From: Tetmemena sp. SeJ-2015 | Taxonomy: Eukaryota; Ciliophora; Spirotrichea; Sporadotrichida; Oxytrichidae | NCBI GenBank assembly: GCA_027382625.1 | Contig: JAJKFJ010021618.1 | Coordinates: forward strand, 1 to 64,000 | Direction: 5' to 3' | Length of the DNA stretch: 64,000 bases | Shown: positions 1-11,423 of the stretch, piece by piece | Numbering within the stretch: position 1 is the first letter of the stretch | Layout: each line of letters starts with the position of its first letter | Made by a program: the position numbers and the translations under genes | The notes under the pieces: generated by a model | Told to the model about the DNA's origin: nothing | The model's database searches: none | The model's input: only the letters and a program-made list of their open reading frames with translations

Positions 1-105
1 TTCTGTCGATCTGAGTCCAATTATTCTGGCACGGGTCTAATATTATCCTGCATATAGGAGAAGACTTTAAGTGTCTGAGCTTGAATTAATTTCTCCAATT
101 TTGAC

Positions 106-3100
106 TTCACCCTTGATTCTTACAATATTAATTATATTCCTAAAATTTTACTTTTACTTTACTTTACTTTACAAATTTATGAAAATTTATGACTTGCTTA
201 CTCTACTTAAGATATGAAGACGATTCTTCTTTTTTAGGTAGCTTCAATGTCTCTACTGATTTCATTCCTCCAATTTCTGTTAAGTCAAATCTCTCCTTCA
301 CGTATCTCTATGGGTTCTTGGTCACTAATCCAAATAAGATCTTCATATAATAATTCAACTTTATTCTTCCTGTCCAGAGTAGAAAGTACTTTTTTACTTT
401 TAAATATGCCGATATTTCGCTCCACTTTATTTTAGAACACATTCATATCTTGCAGGCTGAACTATAAAATAACCTAATAAACTTCTTATCTCCCATTTAA
501 CTGATGACGACAGCGTCTTCATCACCCTCATCTGTGGAGGTATCAACTTCCTAAAATTGTCCACTTTAATTCTAAAATAGTACATAAATTATAGATGAGA
601 TGCTTCTTTTGCAAGTTGAGGAGATACTACTTCTGATGTTTGTCTAACTGCAAAGAAAGAAGTAGATCTAGTTATCTTAGTTTCGTCATTAGGTTTACGC
701 AGTCAAGCTCTTTTTTTATTTTCTCCTCTCCTTTCTTGTACAAATGTATTTTACGCTCATTATCGCAAATTAACCATTAAGCAAAATAGAGATAAACATT
801 TTATATATCTTTAATAAGAGAATCAGACCTAGAGTTGCTAAATCTACAGCATCTAAATATTTTCTTTAGCGAAAACTAGAATATATATGCATATCATTGT
901 TTATTTAATATGTCTGAGAAAAATATTTTGATTCTCCATCTGTTCTTCAGATAACCTGAAACTTTCTTATAAGCATTTTCCGTAAAATTGTTATCCTTTA
1001 CGCTTTTAGAAAAATATAATTTAGTACAGATAAGAGTTTATTGGATAAACTAATTAAATTATAGCACAAGATAAAATGGATTAATCAGAGAAAGTAAGAG
1101 AGTATTTTTATTAAAATATAATGTAATTATGCATTGAACTAATTTAATTAACTTTTCTCAGAAACTTATTCATAATATTATTTCGTATTGAAAAAAAATT
1201 ATTTAACGAAAATGATTGGGAATATTGCAAATTTCCCATCTTTATTAATTGATAAATCTCATTTTTGTTTAATTTATGAATTATAACTAAATTAGCGAAT
1301 AAGTCCTTAATATTCAGAGTCATAGTATGAATCTTAGACACATTTCTTAAGAAGCTGCCTCTTCTGCTAAAAATAACTGACTTCAATTTATTTTCTGACT
1401 AACGACCAAGATTATAAATAAAACTATACTGCAGATCTGAAGTCCTTTTTCCCTTTCCTTTTTTCTTGTCTTTGGACTCTTTCTCATTCATATCTAAAAT
1501 TAAAAATATTATTAAAATAGAAAGCATGTGTGATTGATGTACTCAACTTGATATAGTTTGCTGATAATAGAGGAGAAATATATTGAGCCCTGAAATCTTC
1601 CATAAATAAATAGTCCCGCAAAGAAAAGCGAGTTATATTCTTAAATATAAGCAAAATTAAATTTATGAATTATATTGTAATAAGGGAATAGATACCTCCC
1701 ACATCTTGCAAAACACCACTGAAAGAGTAAACTGTGCGTTCGTAAATGTCGTGGTACTTGTCCAGAGTGATACTCTAATAAAACATCACTCCTTCTCCAG
1801 AATAAATATAATTTAATTCTCCCGGACCGTACTGAGTGTAAAATAAATATATAATGTCCGCTGTGAAGTAAATACGGTTGCTTTTTTGGTAGAAACTCTT
1901 CTCGTTAGCGAAGTTAAACACTCCAAATAAGTTGTCGTATAAACTTAATTTAAATTTTATTTATTAATTCACAGATTTAATTATGGTTAGCATAAGTTTG
2001 TTCTTCGAAATATAATTATTGCATATCACTGATCTGCCATATTAGAAGGGAAGGTACATGTCATCTAGAAAATAGTGCACAGGCTAATCGAAGTCCTTCA
2101 CATCAAAGTATGAGCTGATATTCAATATTGATGGATTAATTTCTATTAAAAAAAAACTCTTAAAAAAATAAAAACTTCTCTTGCTAAATTATATTGAGCG
2201 TTGAGTAAAATAATATAAAAAGCTTAAATATAAAAAAGAAAATAGCATGATATTGAGCAATAATGGAGATTAAATGCTTTATTACTTATATTAACTAAAC
2301 CGAAATAAAAATCTCTTGCATGGTGATCTGATAAAGATAATTAATTTATTCGTCTGAGCAATCCACTCTTTGAATTCTTCCTCTGTTGAACAATTTTCGC
2401 CTTTGCACCTTCGAAATCCCAGAGAAATCACTTTGTACTCCGGCGAATACCAGTTACCTTGAATATAAAAAATAATAAACTTAAAAATAGATAATCTGCT
2501 ATTTTAAGAATGTAAGATAAAATCTTTTGCTGAGATCATATGATTACTCAAAAGATGTTTAAAATTAGTTTTTGAATATCAAATCTTCTAAAAAATAATT
2601 TAGAAATTTTGGAAATTTGTTCATTTATAGGATCAAAGCAAGCAATTTATCAGAATCGATAAGGTTAGATGTGAAGTTGATTATTTTAATTTTGCATTTA
2701 AAAGTCATCATAGTTAAATAAATTCTATTTTATTGTATAATTAAATTAAGATGCGGATAGGCTTTTATATTTTCATTTGTTTAATTTTCATTTCAAAAGA
2801 TATAATAGTAAGATTAAGCCAGTCAGGGCAGTAGAAATTTTCTATTCCATATTTAGCGATCTCATCTGTATAAAAATAAGTATTTTCGTAGAAGAAATTT
2901 CTGCCTAGCTCACACAAACCAAAACTATTTAAATTTTTAAACACTTCGAAAAGGGGATATTATAGTCGATGAACTCTCGAGAAGAAGTTCCATCCTCGTC
3001 TATTTTGATATTTATTATATTTTAGAGTAGATAGACTTCACCATGGGACTTATTCGTGAAATCTCCCTCTCCCCAATAGTTCGAGAGTAGGAACGCAAAA

Positions 3101-3762
3101 GTTATGTTTTGAGAAGAAATTTCTTCATATAATTAAAAACATTAATTTATTATAGTAACATATTAATTTATTAAGTGTATTAAAGAAAAGAAATAAATAA
3201 GTTACAGAATTAGGAAACTGATTAAATTCAATCCAGATTTATAACTGACTAGAGTATGAATGCGTACTGAAGAAAAAAATTATAACATTTTGAAAATTTC
3301 TTAAAAAAGAGTATTCATAGCTGAAGTCAAACCCTAGCTCAAAATATTACTCATATAGCAGTTAATTATCTGATCATTAGGTCTTTACTCATGATCTGCT
3401 TTTTTATTATCTAAAAAATATCTTGCTCCCGATAAACTAATCATTTTCCCATATTATTCAGGCGGAGAGTACTAGTTGGAAATGCTGACTAGGGTATTCT
3501 TTTTTACTTGCGCGTTGTTCCTCTGCACCATGTCATTGAGTTTGTAGATAAACACTGAAATCAAAAAGAGCACAACTCCCAAAGACACTAGACCGCCGAA
3601 CGTGCTTTTAAATTTCTCACTCCCTTTATATGTAAGCTGCACTGGTCTCGCATAGATGTCCATTTCTCTCAACATGCCTTTGCAGGGGTGTCTTCTCGAC
3701 CTTCTAATATTATCTCTGGGAGAAGAAGACACATGTTCTGATTCTTGCTCTTGTTCTTCCAT
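106..3762 (-). CDS. Ciliate-type transmembrane protein, IES-interrupted
   Basis: Function unknown. Seen: the start at 3762 gives a Glu/Ser-rich N-terminus, then MDIYARPVQLTYKG followed by a Gly-rich hydrophobic membrane segment (about residues 50-75), a lumenal-looking middle region with Trp/Cys motifs (NWYSPEYKVISLGFRRC, CNNYIS) and, near the end, a YERTVYSFSGVLQDVGGIYS block before a second hydrophobic stretch and a Lys-rich tail. This layout matches a family of unnamed ciliate proteins I recognise only by pattern. TAA/TAG codons read as Gln throughout. Two IESs (342 bp and 201 bp) are removed cleanly by pointers. A frame shift near 2945 can be solved by a 20-nt GT-AG intron or an 8-bp deletion between TTTAAA repeats; I cannot decide. 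The C-terminus is uncertain because two frames stay open below 1140; TGA at 106-108 is the latest plausible stop. Confidence 0.6.
135..175 (-). repeat. GTAAA-rich dispersed repeat, copy 1
   Basis: On the minus strand a run of GTAAA(G) units is followed by AAATTTTAGGAATATAATTAAT. The same arrangement recurs on the plus strand at about 18577-18613, inside a potassium-channel IES. The core TTTTAGGAATATAATTAAT is identical in both, so this is a dispersed repeat and not chance low complexity. Here it lies in the uncertain 3' end of the membrane-protein gene. Confidence 0.55.
2137..2337 (-). other. IES, 201 bp, pointer AATTA
   Basis: On the minus strand the pointer AATTA occurs at 2342-2338 and again at 2141-2137. 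Removing the insert and one copy joins the codons for EWIAQTNKLI to NPSILNISSYFDV in frame. The insert itself is AT-rich and has no GT-AG ends, so it is not an intron. Confidence 0.8.
2462..2803 (-). other. IES, 342 bp, pointer TATT
   Basis: Direct repeat TATT (minus strand) at 2807-2804 and 2465-2462. Excision joins DWLNLTI to QGNWYSPEYKV in frame. The insert contains several in-frame TGA codons and no splice-site ends. Confidence 0.8.
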
Positions 3763-4997
3763 TCAACTTTACAAATTCAGTGCACTATTTCGTATAGTGA
3801 GATTATTAAATTTGGAATAATAGTTATTATATTCTATAATTCTTAAAATAAATTAATTTTTTTAATGAGAAATATAAAAATCTAAATGACTGAGCAAATA
3901 AGGGATTATAAAGGATATGAAAACTTAAACGAATGATTATTCTCTGAAAAAAGAAGAGGACTAAAATGAGTTTTCAATATAAGTCAATCTTACTCTGAGA
4001 GTTATAAAAGAGGGAGAATTTAAATTTATGATACTTTTTAAAAATAATGGTGAATAGTTTTATTTAAAAAAGTTTCCTTTCGTATAGGATCCGCAATCAA
4101 AAATTGGTTGAACTTAAATCTCAAAGATTCATAGCACACCTTAGAAGATAGATATATACAAGAACTCACTAATTTCCTCATTATCTTCATATAAAAATAT
4201 TTTATTAAATTCTCCGTTCTGAATGAATCTTCACTAATCAACAAGGTTATCTTTCGAGTGATAAATAACTTTGATTTTTAAATGATAATTTTTTATGCCA
4301 GTTCTTTTATAATTTTGAAATTAATTTTAAAGCAAAAATATCTCTTCGAAAGAAAATTACTGACTATTTGGCAAGATTACTATTTAATTCCCTTCATTAT
4401 ACGAAATAAATTTGATAGTCATTAATTTTTTTAAATTTAAAATTCTTAAAAATATGATTAGTAAGACACTTCAATCTGCTTTAAATTATGAGTTGAAATA
4501 ACCGATAACTCTATAACAATTTACTAACTTTTTTAATTAATTTTTGCTTTTTAATTTTAATAAATCTTCGTATTAGGTGGTTATTTTGAACTAATTCAAA
4601 ATAGAAAATAAATAGCTTTTTATTTCCTTATGGTATTGTTGAATTCCATTTATACTTAGATACATTAATTACCTTCATTAAGCGATTAAAATATCAAGTA
4701 ATTTTAGACTTAAAATAAATTAATTTATTGACCTTTTTCCAAAGAATTTGGCTTTAGATTTAACTTTTAAAGTAAAATGGAGCATTAATTTCGACAAAAA
4801 TGGGACAAATTATATAAGATTTTAAATAAAATTCCAGATGAGAATTCCCAAAGAGCTTAGTCTCAAGAAACTAAATTTACCACTTAAATATCTTCCTAAT
4901 TAAGTTGACTGATGAGCTCAATAATTGTGTTAATATTCTCTAAACTATCTCTTCAAAATTATAATGAGATAAAATAAGAAGAAGCGCTTAAAGGAAA
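3763..4997. other. Intergenic, no supported gene
   Basis: AT-rich spacer between two minus-strand genes. A 68-codon minus open frame at 4038-4244 can be extended with TAA/TAG as Gln, but it has no recognisable motif and its composition resembles the surrounding spacer. I see no RNA gene or repeat. Confidence 0.5.
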
Positions 4998-6874
4998 TCA
5001 ATTTTGAATCTGTATTTTTTTCAAATCTCTAAGGATGTCTGAAAAATCAGGTCTTCTGGTAGGATTTTAGTCCCAGCATTTAGTCATAGTAATTACAAGT
5101 TCTTGTGGACAGTCACGCGGAATCTTAGAAATACTAGGTCTCTCTTACGTTTGGACGACACGCTGAATAATTTCTGCTGGGCTAAGGGTCTTAAATGGAG
5201 GCTCTCTGCATATTATTTCCCACATAACAATCTAAAAATGCTATTAATCTGCTTATAATTACCCCAAAGGAGTAGATGTCAGCTTTCTTTGTATATGGCT
5301 TGTTTTGAAGTGCCTCTGGGGCCATCCAGTGGAAAGTACCTGCCTGGCCAGTCATGTATTCTTGCTGTTCATCTCTTGATAATCCGAAGTCTGTAATTTT
5401 GACTTGAACGAAATCTGTTTCCTTCTCTACTGGTTATGTAAGTAGCAGACTAAATTAGTTAAGGAAAAAATTATTTACTTGAGTGATTTGAGGTCTCTAT
5501 GTAAGATGATAGGCTCTTAAGAGTGTAGGAAATGCATGCCTTTTGCAACATCTAAGATCATTGTGTACTTCTGCTTCCAATTTAGCTTTATAGAAAGCTT
5601 TTCATGAATAAGGGTGAACAAGGTTCCTCCATAGCAAAACTCTGTTACTATCACCACATGTCCTTTTTCTGCACTTATTAAAAAATATTAAAATCAAGAC
5701 TAGCGCCCATGAATAACACTAAGTTTGGATGCCTAACTCTTGTTAGGGTGCTTACTTCTCTCTAGAATTCTTTGAGGGTATTTTGATTGGAGACATGCAT
5801 ATTTCTCAGTTTCTTAATCGCAACGTCAGTCTCTTTGTAAGTTCCTTTAAAGACTTCTGCACTTGCACCAGCACCAATTTATTTTTCAACCTTTGAGATC
5901 TTTCAATTTCAGTATGAAGAATTCCTATCCTTTCTAAAATTCTTCCTCTAATATTTGCTCAGCTGCATTTGCCCCTGGCTAGGCTATTCTCTTTGATTTA
6001 GAAGGACTCTTTTTATCTCGTATTAAGATAAATTATAAATCCTCTTTTCTTCTTGCTTAAGCTATTGAAACTTAACTTGCTCTTCTTAAAGCTTTTTAAT
6101 TTACATTTCAAGCTCTTGCTGTCTAAGTTAATTAGCCTTATATATTTCCTACTAATTTTAGAATATTCTCTGTTGCTGCATCTATTGCATCTACTGTTGC
6201 TGTTTAATCTATTACTGCATCCATTCTAGTTTCTTCTTTTCCTCCATAATTTGGACTTTCTGTTGGCTTATTGAGAGATCTTAAGCAGATTTTAACTATT
6301 CAAACTTGGATCTTTCATGCATGAGGATGTTCATATCTCTTTGCAGTTACTCTCTTTGAGCAAGCAAATTCTTTTTCTCCTGCTCAAATTGTAGCTTCAG
6401 ATTCTCCAAATGTAACTCTAAAATTGAAAAATTATCTTGAGCTTTGATCTTATCAAGTTATTCATTATTTTGTTTCATGCTCTATATCAACTCAGTCTAC
6501 CTCCTTATCTTGTCTTATTGCAAACTATTAATCATGATTCGCAATACTAAACTACTATTAATTTGTTTATATTAGGTATAGTTCATTTACTCCACCTTTT
6601 TTCTAGAAGTGTGTGTTGAGCTTGCATGTTGTAATAATTTTCGTGCAGCTCTGTTGAGAAGGATGACTGCTGGGGAGAGTTGTAGTCTTTTTGGTTAATT
6701 TAAATGTCACCCCCATCCTATCTTTTGCTCCTCATCATCGTCATCTAAGTCGTCTCTCAAAATGTTTAGCTTCTTCTCTTCCTCGTATCTTTTTTCGAAT
6801 CCTTCGAAATTTAGGTCTTAGTAGGTCTCCAACTTATTTTAAGGGAGTGTGATTTGAGGATTTGGCTAATACAT
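4998..6874 (-). CDS. Raf/MLK-like (TKL) protein kinase with Q-rich coiled coil
   Basis: Predicted serine/threonine kinase of the tyrosine-kinase-like group. Seen: the start at 6874 (MYQPNPQITL) leads into an acidic segment, then about 200 residues of Gln/Glu/Lys coiled coil (about 6500-6050). The complete kinase domain follows: glycine loop IGAGASAEVFKG, VAIKKL, HRDLKSLN, DFGLSR, GTFHWMAPEAL, ADIYSFGIVMWEI, and ends RRPDFSDILRDLKKI before TGA at 5000-4998. GTFHWMAPE and the C-terminal RPDF motif are typical of TKL kinases. At least three GT-AG introns of 29, 31 and 32 nt are needed (near 5475, 5250 and 5690). Near 6710-6714 the frame breaks at a run of five C (five G on the coding strand); four would restore it. 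The join between coiled coil and kinase near 5915 is not resolved. It starts only 23 bp after the stop of the gene upstream. Confidence 0.85.
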
Positions 6875-6897
6875 ATTCAAATTAATAAAAGAACCAG

Positions 6898-9800
6898 TCA
6901 AATAGAGTATAATATTTGAAACTTGCGCTTGCAAGTCCGCAATACTTGGGTTTTAATTCTGGAAAGCAGAATCTGCTTGATTAAAGTTTGGATATTGGTA
7001 GGTGTTAGAAGAACTCTACAGCGAATTTGTTTGGTAATTGTGCTGCCTTGATTATCAATAAAATTTAAATCAAAGATGATATTTAAATTTAATGAAAAGA
7101 AAGGCAAATATCCATTATTTTTATGTTAATAAATTGAAAGAAAGTTGAAACATCGAATTTCAAGCTTTTCAAAATTATTGGTATTTCTAAAAAATATCTG
7201 AATTATTTGGATTTAAAAGAATTTTTTGAAGAAAATGACTTCTCTACAATTACTTGGAATTTAATTAGAATTGCCTATAAATAGGAATAGACCGTAATAT
7301 CTCTAATTAGTATTAGTGATTGAATAAAGTTTATGTGCTCTTTTATCTTCTTCTTGGCATCTCTGTAACGAAATGAAAAGATAATTTAATTTGCAACATT
7401 TCTTCTTTAATTAAATCTGGGAATTTGTTTCGCAGAACTGACTATTCCCACATATAAAGATGATGCTTTTATTATAGATAATTATCTTGTAATTTAAACA
7501 CTATCAAAAACTAAAATAACTATATTAACCATTAAGGAGGGATGGCTGATTTTTAGAATCAAAATTATAAATTATTGTACATATTTGCTTATTTATAAAT
7601 ATGTTTTTTTTAAAAGCTTAAATTTTAAATAGATTAAATTTGTATAAATCATCCAAGATAATGCCATGTAGCTATGCTATTAAATCTTGCTTGTGATCTC
7701 TAAATTAGTCGAAGTCTAATAGTTTAAATATAATATATTATACCTAATACCAAGTTTCTCGTGTTCTGCATGAATTTGCTGTTGAAAGTACTCCAAATTA
7801 AATAAGAATTTATAAATCTTCGTCTTATTATTCCTTTTCTACTTCCCACTAGTTTCTTTATTAACTTGCCTTAGCTTATTGGAAATTCTTATTATGATTA
7901 GTGAGCATATTATCTTAGCCTTATAAATCGTTTTGCATAAGTTTTGATTAAGATTTTATTTTTTGGTAATTATGACAAAATATGATAAGATTATCTGGAG
8001 CTTGCTGCCATTCTTAAAAATTGTAGCATTAAAAATAATGGTAAAAATTAGAATTAAATTGAACCTGCTCTTTTAATGGCTATGCTGCCAGAGGTGTTAC
8101 TTTGGTATTTTTGTCTTCCCTACAGAATTTCATCATCCAGTTTTTGACCTGCAAGTTAATTCTGATTAGATTGTAAATTCATATTGAACCTGTACATAGC
8201 TGTTCCTATTAGCATATCAAACTAACTGTGGCACTTTGCAGCAAAGTCAGGCGTCATCTTGAATGAGATAGGTAGCTGAATTCCGAGTAGAGAATTCTTC
8301 TGATTCAAATATTCATGAATAACAGCCTTAGGTTGGGAACCGACAGGAAACTGTTTATTCAGAGCTCCTAATGTAGAATTTCTGAGCTCCATAGGCAGGT
8401 TTACAGGAAGGACTGGGAATTTGTGCTAGATGTGTTTAAACTCATTGATTTCCTTAAGTTTCACAATCTCTTCTAAATATTGCTCAACAATAATTTCTAT
8501 AATTTTGCTTGTAGTTAGTTTCAAAGTTCTATTCTAAACTGGAAACAAATCCTGCAAACTCTATTGGAATTTAACGGTCTTGGTAAGTCCTCTGATAGAT
8601 TATCTTTGTTGCAAAGAGCAAATGAGTCTACAAGCTCATCAATAAATAGAGATCTTCGAGTACACAGCAAAGAATATTCAGTCGCAGTTCCCATAAGTAT
8701 TTTTGCTCGCGATGAATCTTCCTGCAAATAGAATTCAGAGTCATCCATAAGCTTTTCTAACTTTATAAGTAGGTCTTTGTTTAAAGGGCTTTTCTAAGGC
8801 TGATTCTTTGTGAAATTTTCTAGAGAAAAGTTAGCGTCTATAATCTCTGAGTAATCAAGAATTATCAGACATTTTTTCTCCATGTAGTCAGAGTATTAAA
8901 GGATAAGATTGGCAAAATACTCGCATCTCAAAGGATCTTAAGGACTCTTGATCTTGTTTTTAAGAATATTCATCCAGTTTTGAGTAATCTTTTAGTAAAG
9001 AGTAATCAGGGACTTGTGAGAAAGAAATGGACAATACTGCTGGAGTCTATGAGTGAGTACTAGAGACTTTAGTGCTACTACAGAGTTAGTCTTAAAATCT
9101 TACAAAGCAAGGTGCTTGTAAAAATTGTTTTCATTTCTCTTATCTTAGTGGAACTGAAAAATTAGTTATCATTTAAATTAACTAAGTTAATGCTTCTATA
9201 GATTAATTATAGCATGCAATACCTCATGTCTTTTTCTAGTAACCCTTTCTAATCAGAATTTATCATATTCTAGACAACTGATAGCATATTTATAGATGGC
9301 TCTTATGCTTAATTAAAAGAATATAATTTGGAGAACCCAAAAGTTCCCTAATGTGATCTGTTTCCTCGAAACTTGACTTGCGGTCATTTCTTTTCATGCC
9401 CTTGCCCTTGAGCTTTTTTGGTGCCTACTTCATGTCAGGAATTATATATATATTGAGTATAATTTGTTGAGATGAAGGTCTAAAATTGTCTGAGCTGTTT
9501 TGCATATCCCTGATCAGGTCTGAGGAAGCAATTACTTGAGGTATCGAATTTGATTGAAAGTTATATTTTTCTTTTATACTATCTATAGAACTCCACAGTT
9601 CTCCGATACCTATTCTTTACTTCGGATTTTTACTTAAGAGAGTTTTATATTTAAAATAAGAACATTAAATAATGCAAAGTTATCTTAATATGAAAATTAA
9701 TAAAAACCAGTATTTCATTTTTATCCATTAAGATCTTATATTCTTCATATTTAAATTTACTAAAACCTCAGCATCGAGTATGTAAGCTGTAAATCTATGC

Positions 9801-11087
9801 TGATTTATCCACTCATTTATATAATTTTATAAGTTCATTAAAAAATTAATTCTTTTAATTTTTAATAAAATTCAATTGAAAAAATAACTGAGTTTTCAAA
9901 ATGTCGACTAGCTTTTGGCTGTAAATAGGTTGAGAAGGAATCTTAAATTATGCGTTTATCTGGCTTAAGATTTCATTAGGTGCAAATGGATGCTTGAAAT
10001 ACATTAGGATATACATTATCGTCCCCAAAGCCCACATGTCTATTTTCTCATTTATTTCAAAGCCTGAGTAGAGATCAAGCAACTCTGGTGCACGGTATGC
10101 TGGAGTTGTGTTTCTCTCAAAATCTTCTTTTTTCAATTAAATTAATTAAATAATGCACTCAATTCCCTGTTCTGATCAATATTAAAATAGGTATAACTGT
10201 ACCTCATTTGTTATCTTCTGATATGTATAAAAATTATTTATTGGTTGTTGAACTCCCGAAATCGCAAATTTTCCATTTTCCGTCTACACCCTTCAGTATA
10301 TTTTGGAGCTATAAATTTAACTTTGTAGACATCTAACTCTTACTTTAATATCGCGATGGATAATTGGAGGGTCTTATAAATGGAGAGTAATTAGCCCATT
10401 CACTAGATCCTAAAGAATTTCTAAGATTTCTATTTCACTTAATCCGTGCTAGCCCATAGTTCTTCTACTCTCAATCAAATCAGCCAGACTTCCTCCTATC
10501 AACAAATTAATTAGCCAACAAAAAGCGAGAAAATTTGTACCAGGACAGTAGTCTAAGAATATCAAGATCTGCTTATCCTGTCCATTGGGCTTTAAAATCT
10601 CAGCGTAGTCTTTCATGGTGACTAAGTTTTGATTTTTATCTATTTGCCTCTATAAATTAGATAAGTGAGTACTCTTTCTGTAATTTTGATTGATAAACTT
10701 ACAAGCGTTCGTAGTTCGGACTCCATTGATATTTGAGCATTAGTGCTGTCTTTTCCAATGTTTATGACTTTAAAATTGGATTTCAGAATTTTTAAAAGAG
10801 ATATAATACTTTCAGAGCATATAAGCAATTATCAACTTGAGATTGGACTTTGTAGACATATCCAAAACTTCCTAAAATTTGCTTAGATGTGTATATTATT
10901 TTACCCTCTCCAATTTTGGATAAGATTTTATAGGGAGCCTTTTTAGTTTGGATTATTTTCCTGCTTTGATTTGCTCTTGCATTTCTCTTAAAATTTGAGG
11001 AAATATTATTTAAATCTAATTTACAGATTTCAATTGATGTGGAATTTGATTCAGAGGATTAAACAATTATCAATAAATAGGTAATCA
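6898..11087 (-). CDS. NAK-family (AAK1/GAK-like) kinase with ANTH-like and adaptin-ear-like C-terminus
   Basis: Predicted regulator of clathrin-mediated endocytosis. Seen: kinase domain with ILGSFGYVYKV, YALKVI, HRDIK, ICDFGSS, the family-diagnostic ERNTTPAYRAPELLDLYS and DMWALGTIMYILMYF, ending SKNPKQRIGIGELWSSI. The frame runs on (via DMKQAPKKLKGKG) into an alpha-helical region with VALKSLVLTHRLQQ, which resembles the ANTH fold of AP180/CALM. A coiled coil (about 8050-7700) follows. The last 160 codons, to TGA 6900-6898, contain GLFLFIGNSN and IRCRVLLTPTNIQTLI, resembling an alpha-adaptin appendage. Three pointer-flanked IESs and several 30-50 nt introns are removed. Kinase identity is firm; the ANTH and ear calls and the single-gene reading are inference, and a frame change near 8560 and another near 7800-7550 are unresolved. 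The start at 11087 is the first usable ATG; an alternative short exon (MDISLDEAGD) lies at 11403. Confidence 0.7.
9640..9889 (-). other. IES, 250 bp, pointer AAAACTC
   Basis: The 7-bp repeat AAAACTC (minus strand) sits at 9896-9890 and 9646-9640. Joining gives KLVDILKT-LLSKNPKQR in frame, exactly the conserved end of a kinase domain. Confidence 0.85.
10135..10231 (-). other. IES, 97 bp, pointer TAATT
   Basis: The TAATT repeats (minus strand) at 10236-10232 and 10139-10135 flank the insert. Excision joins DFGSSTTNKQ to LKKEDFERNTTPAYR in frame across the kinase activation loop. Confidence 0.8.
10767..10807 (-). other. IES, 41 bp, pointer AAAGT
   Basis: The AAAGT repeats (minus strand) at 10812-10808 and 10771-10767. 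Removal restores YALK-VINIGKDS at the catalytic lysine strand. Splicing as a GT-AG intron would break the frame. Confidence 0.75.
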
Positions 11088-11423
11088 TTAAGTAATGTTT
11101 ATGTTTAGCTGCTGCAATAGCGCAGATTTATCAATAAAGTTAGTCTTTATCAGGGCTTATAGTCATATTCTTTAATTTAGAAAACATTTATGACCTTCAA
11201 GAAATATTTATTTATAAAAAATTAAATTTAAAGGAGTAACAATATCACTTGAGATAATTAATTTATTCACAAGTTTAAGATATCTAATGTAAAAAATCAT
11301 TCAAAGTACTCTAAACCACCTTATCACCGTTTTCAAGTCCTTTCCATTTTTAGTATCCCCTAATAACATAAATCAATCGCCAGCTTCATCAAGGCTGATA
11401 TCCATTTTAAATTTATAATTATT

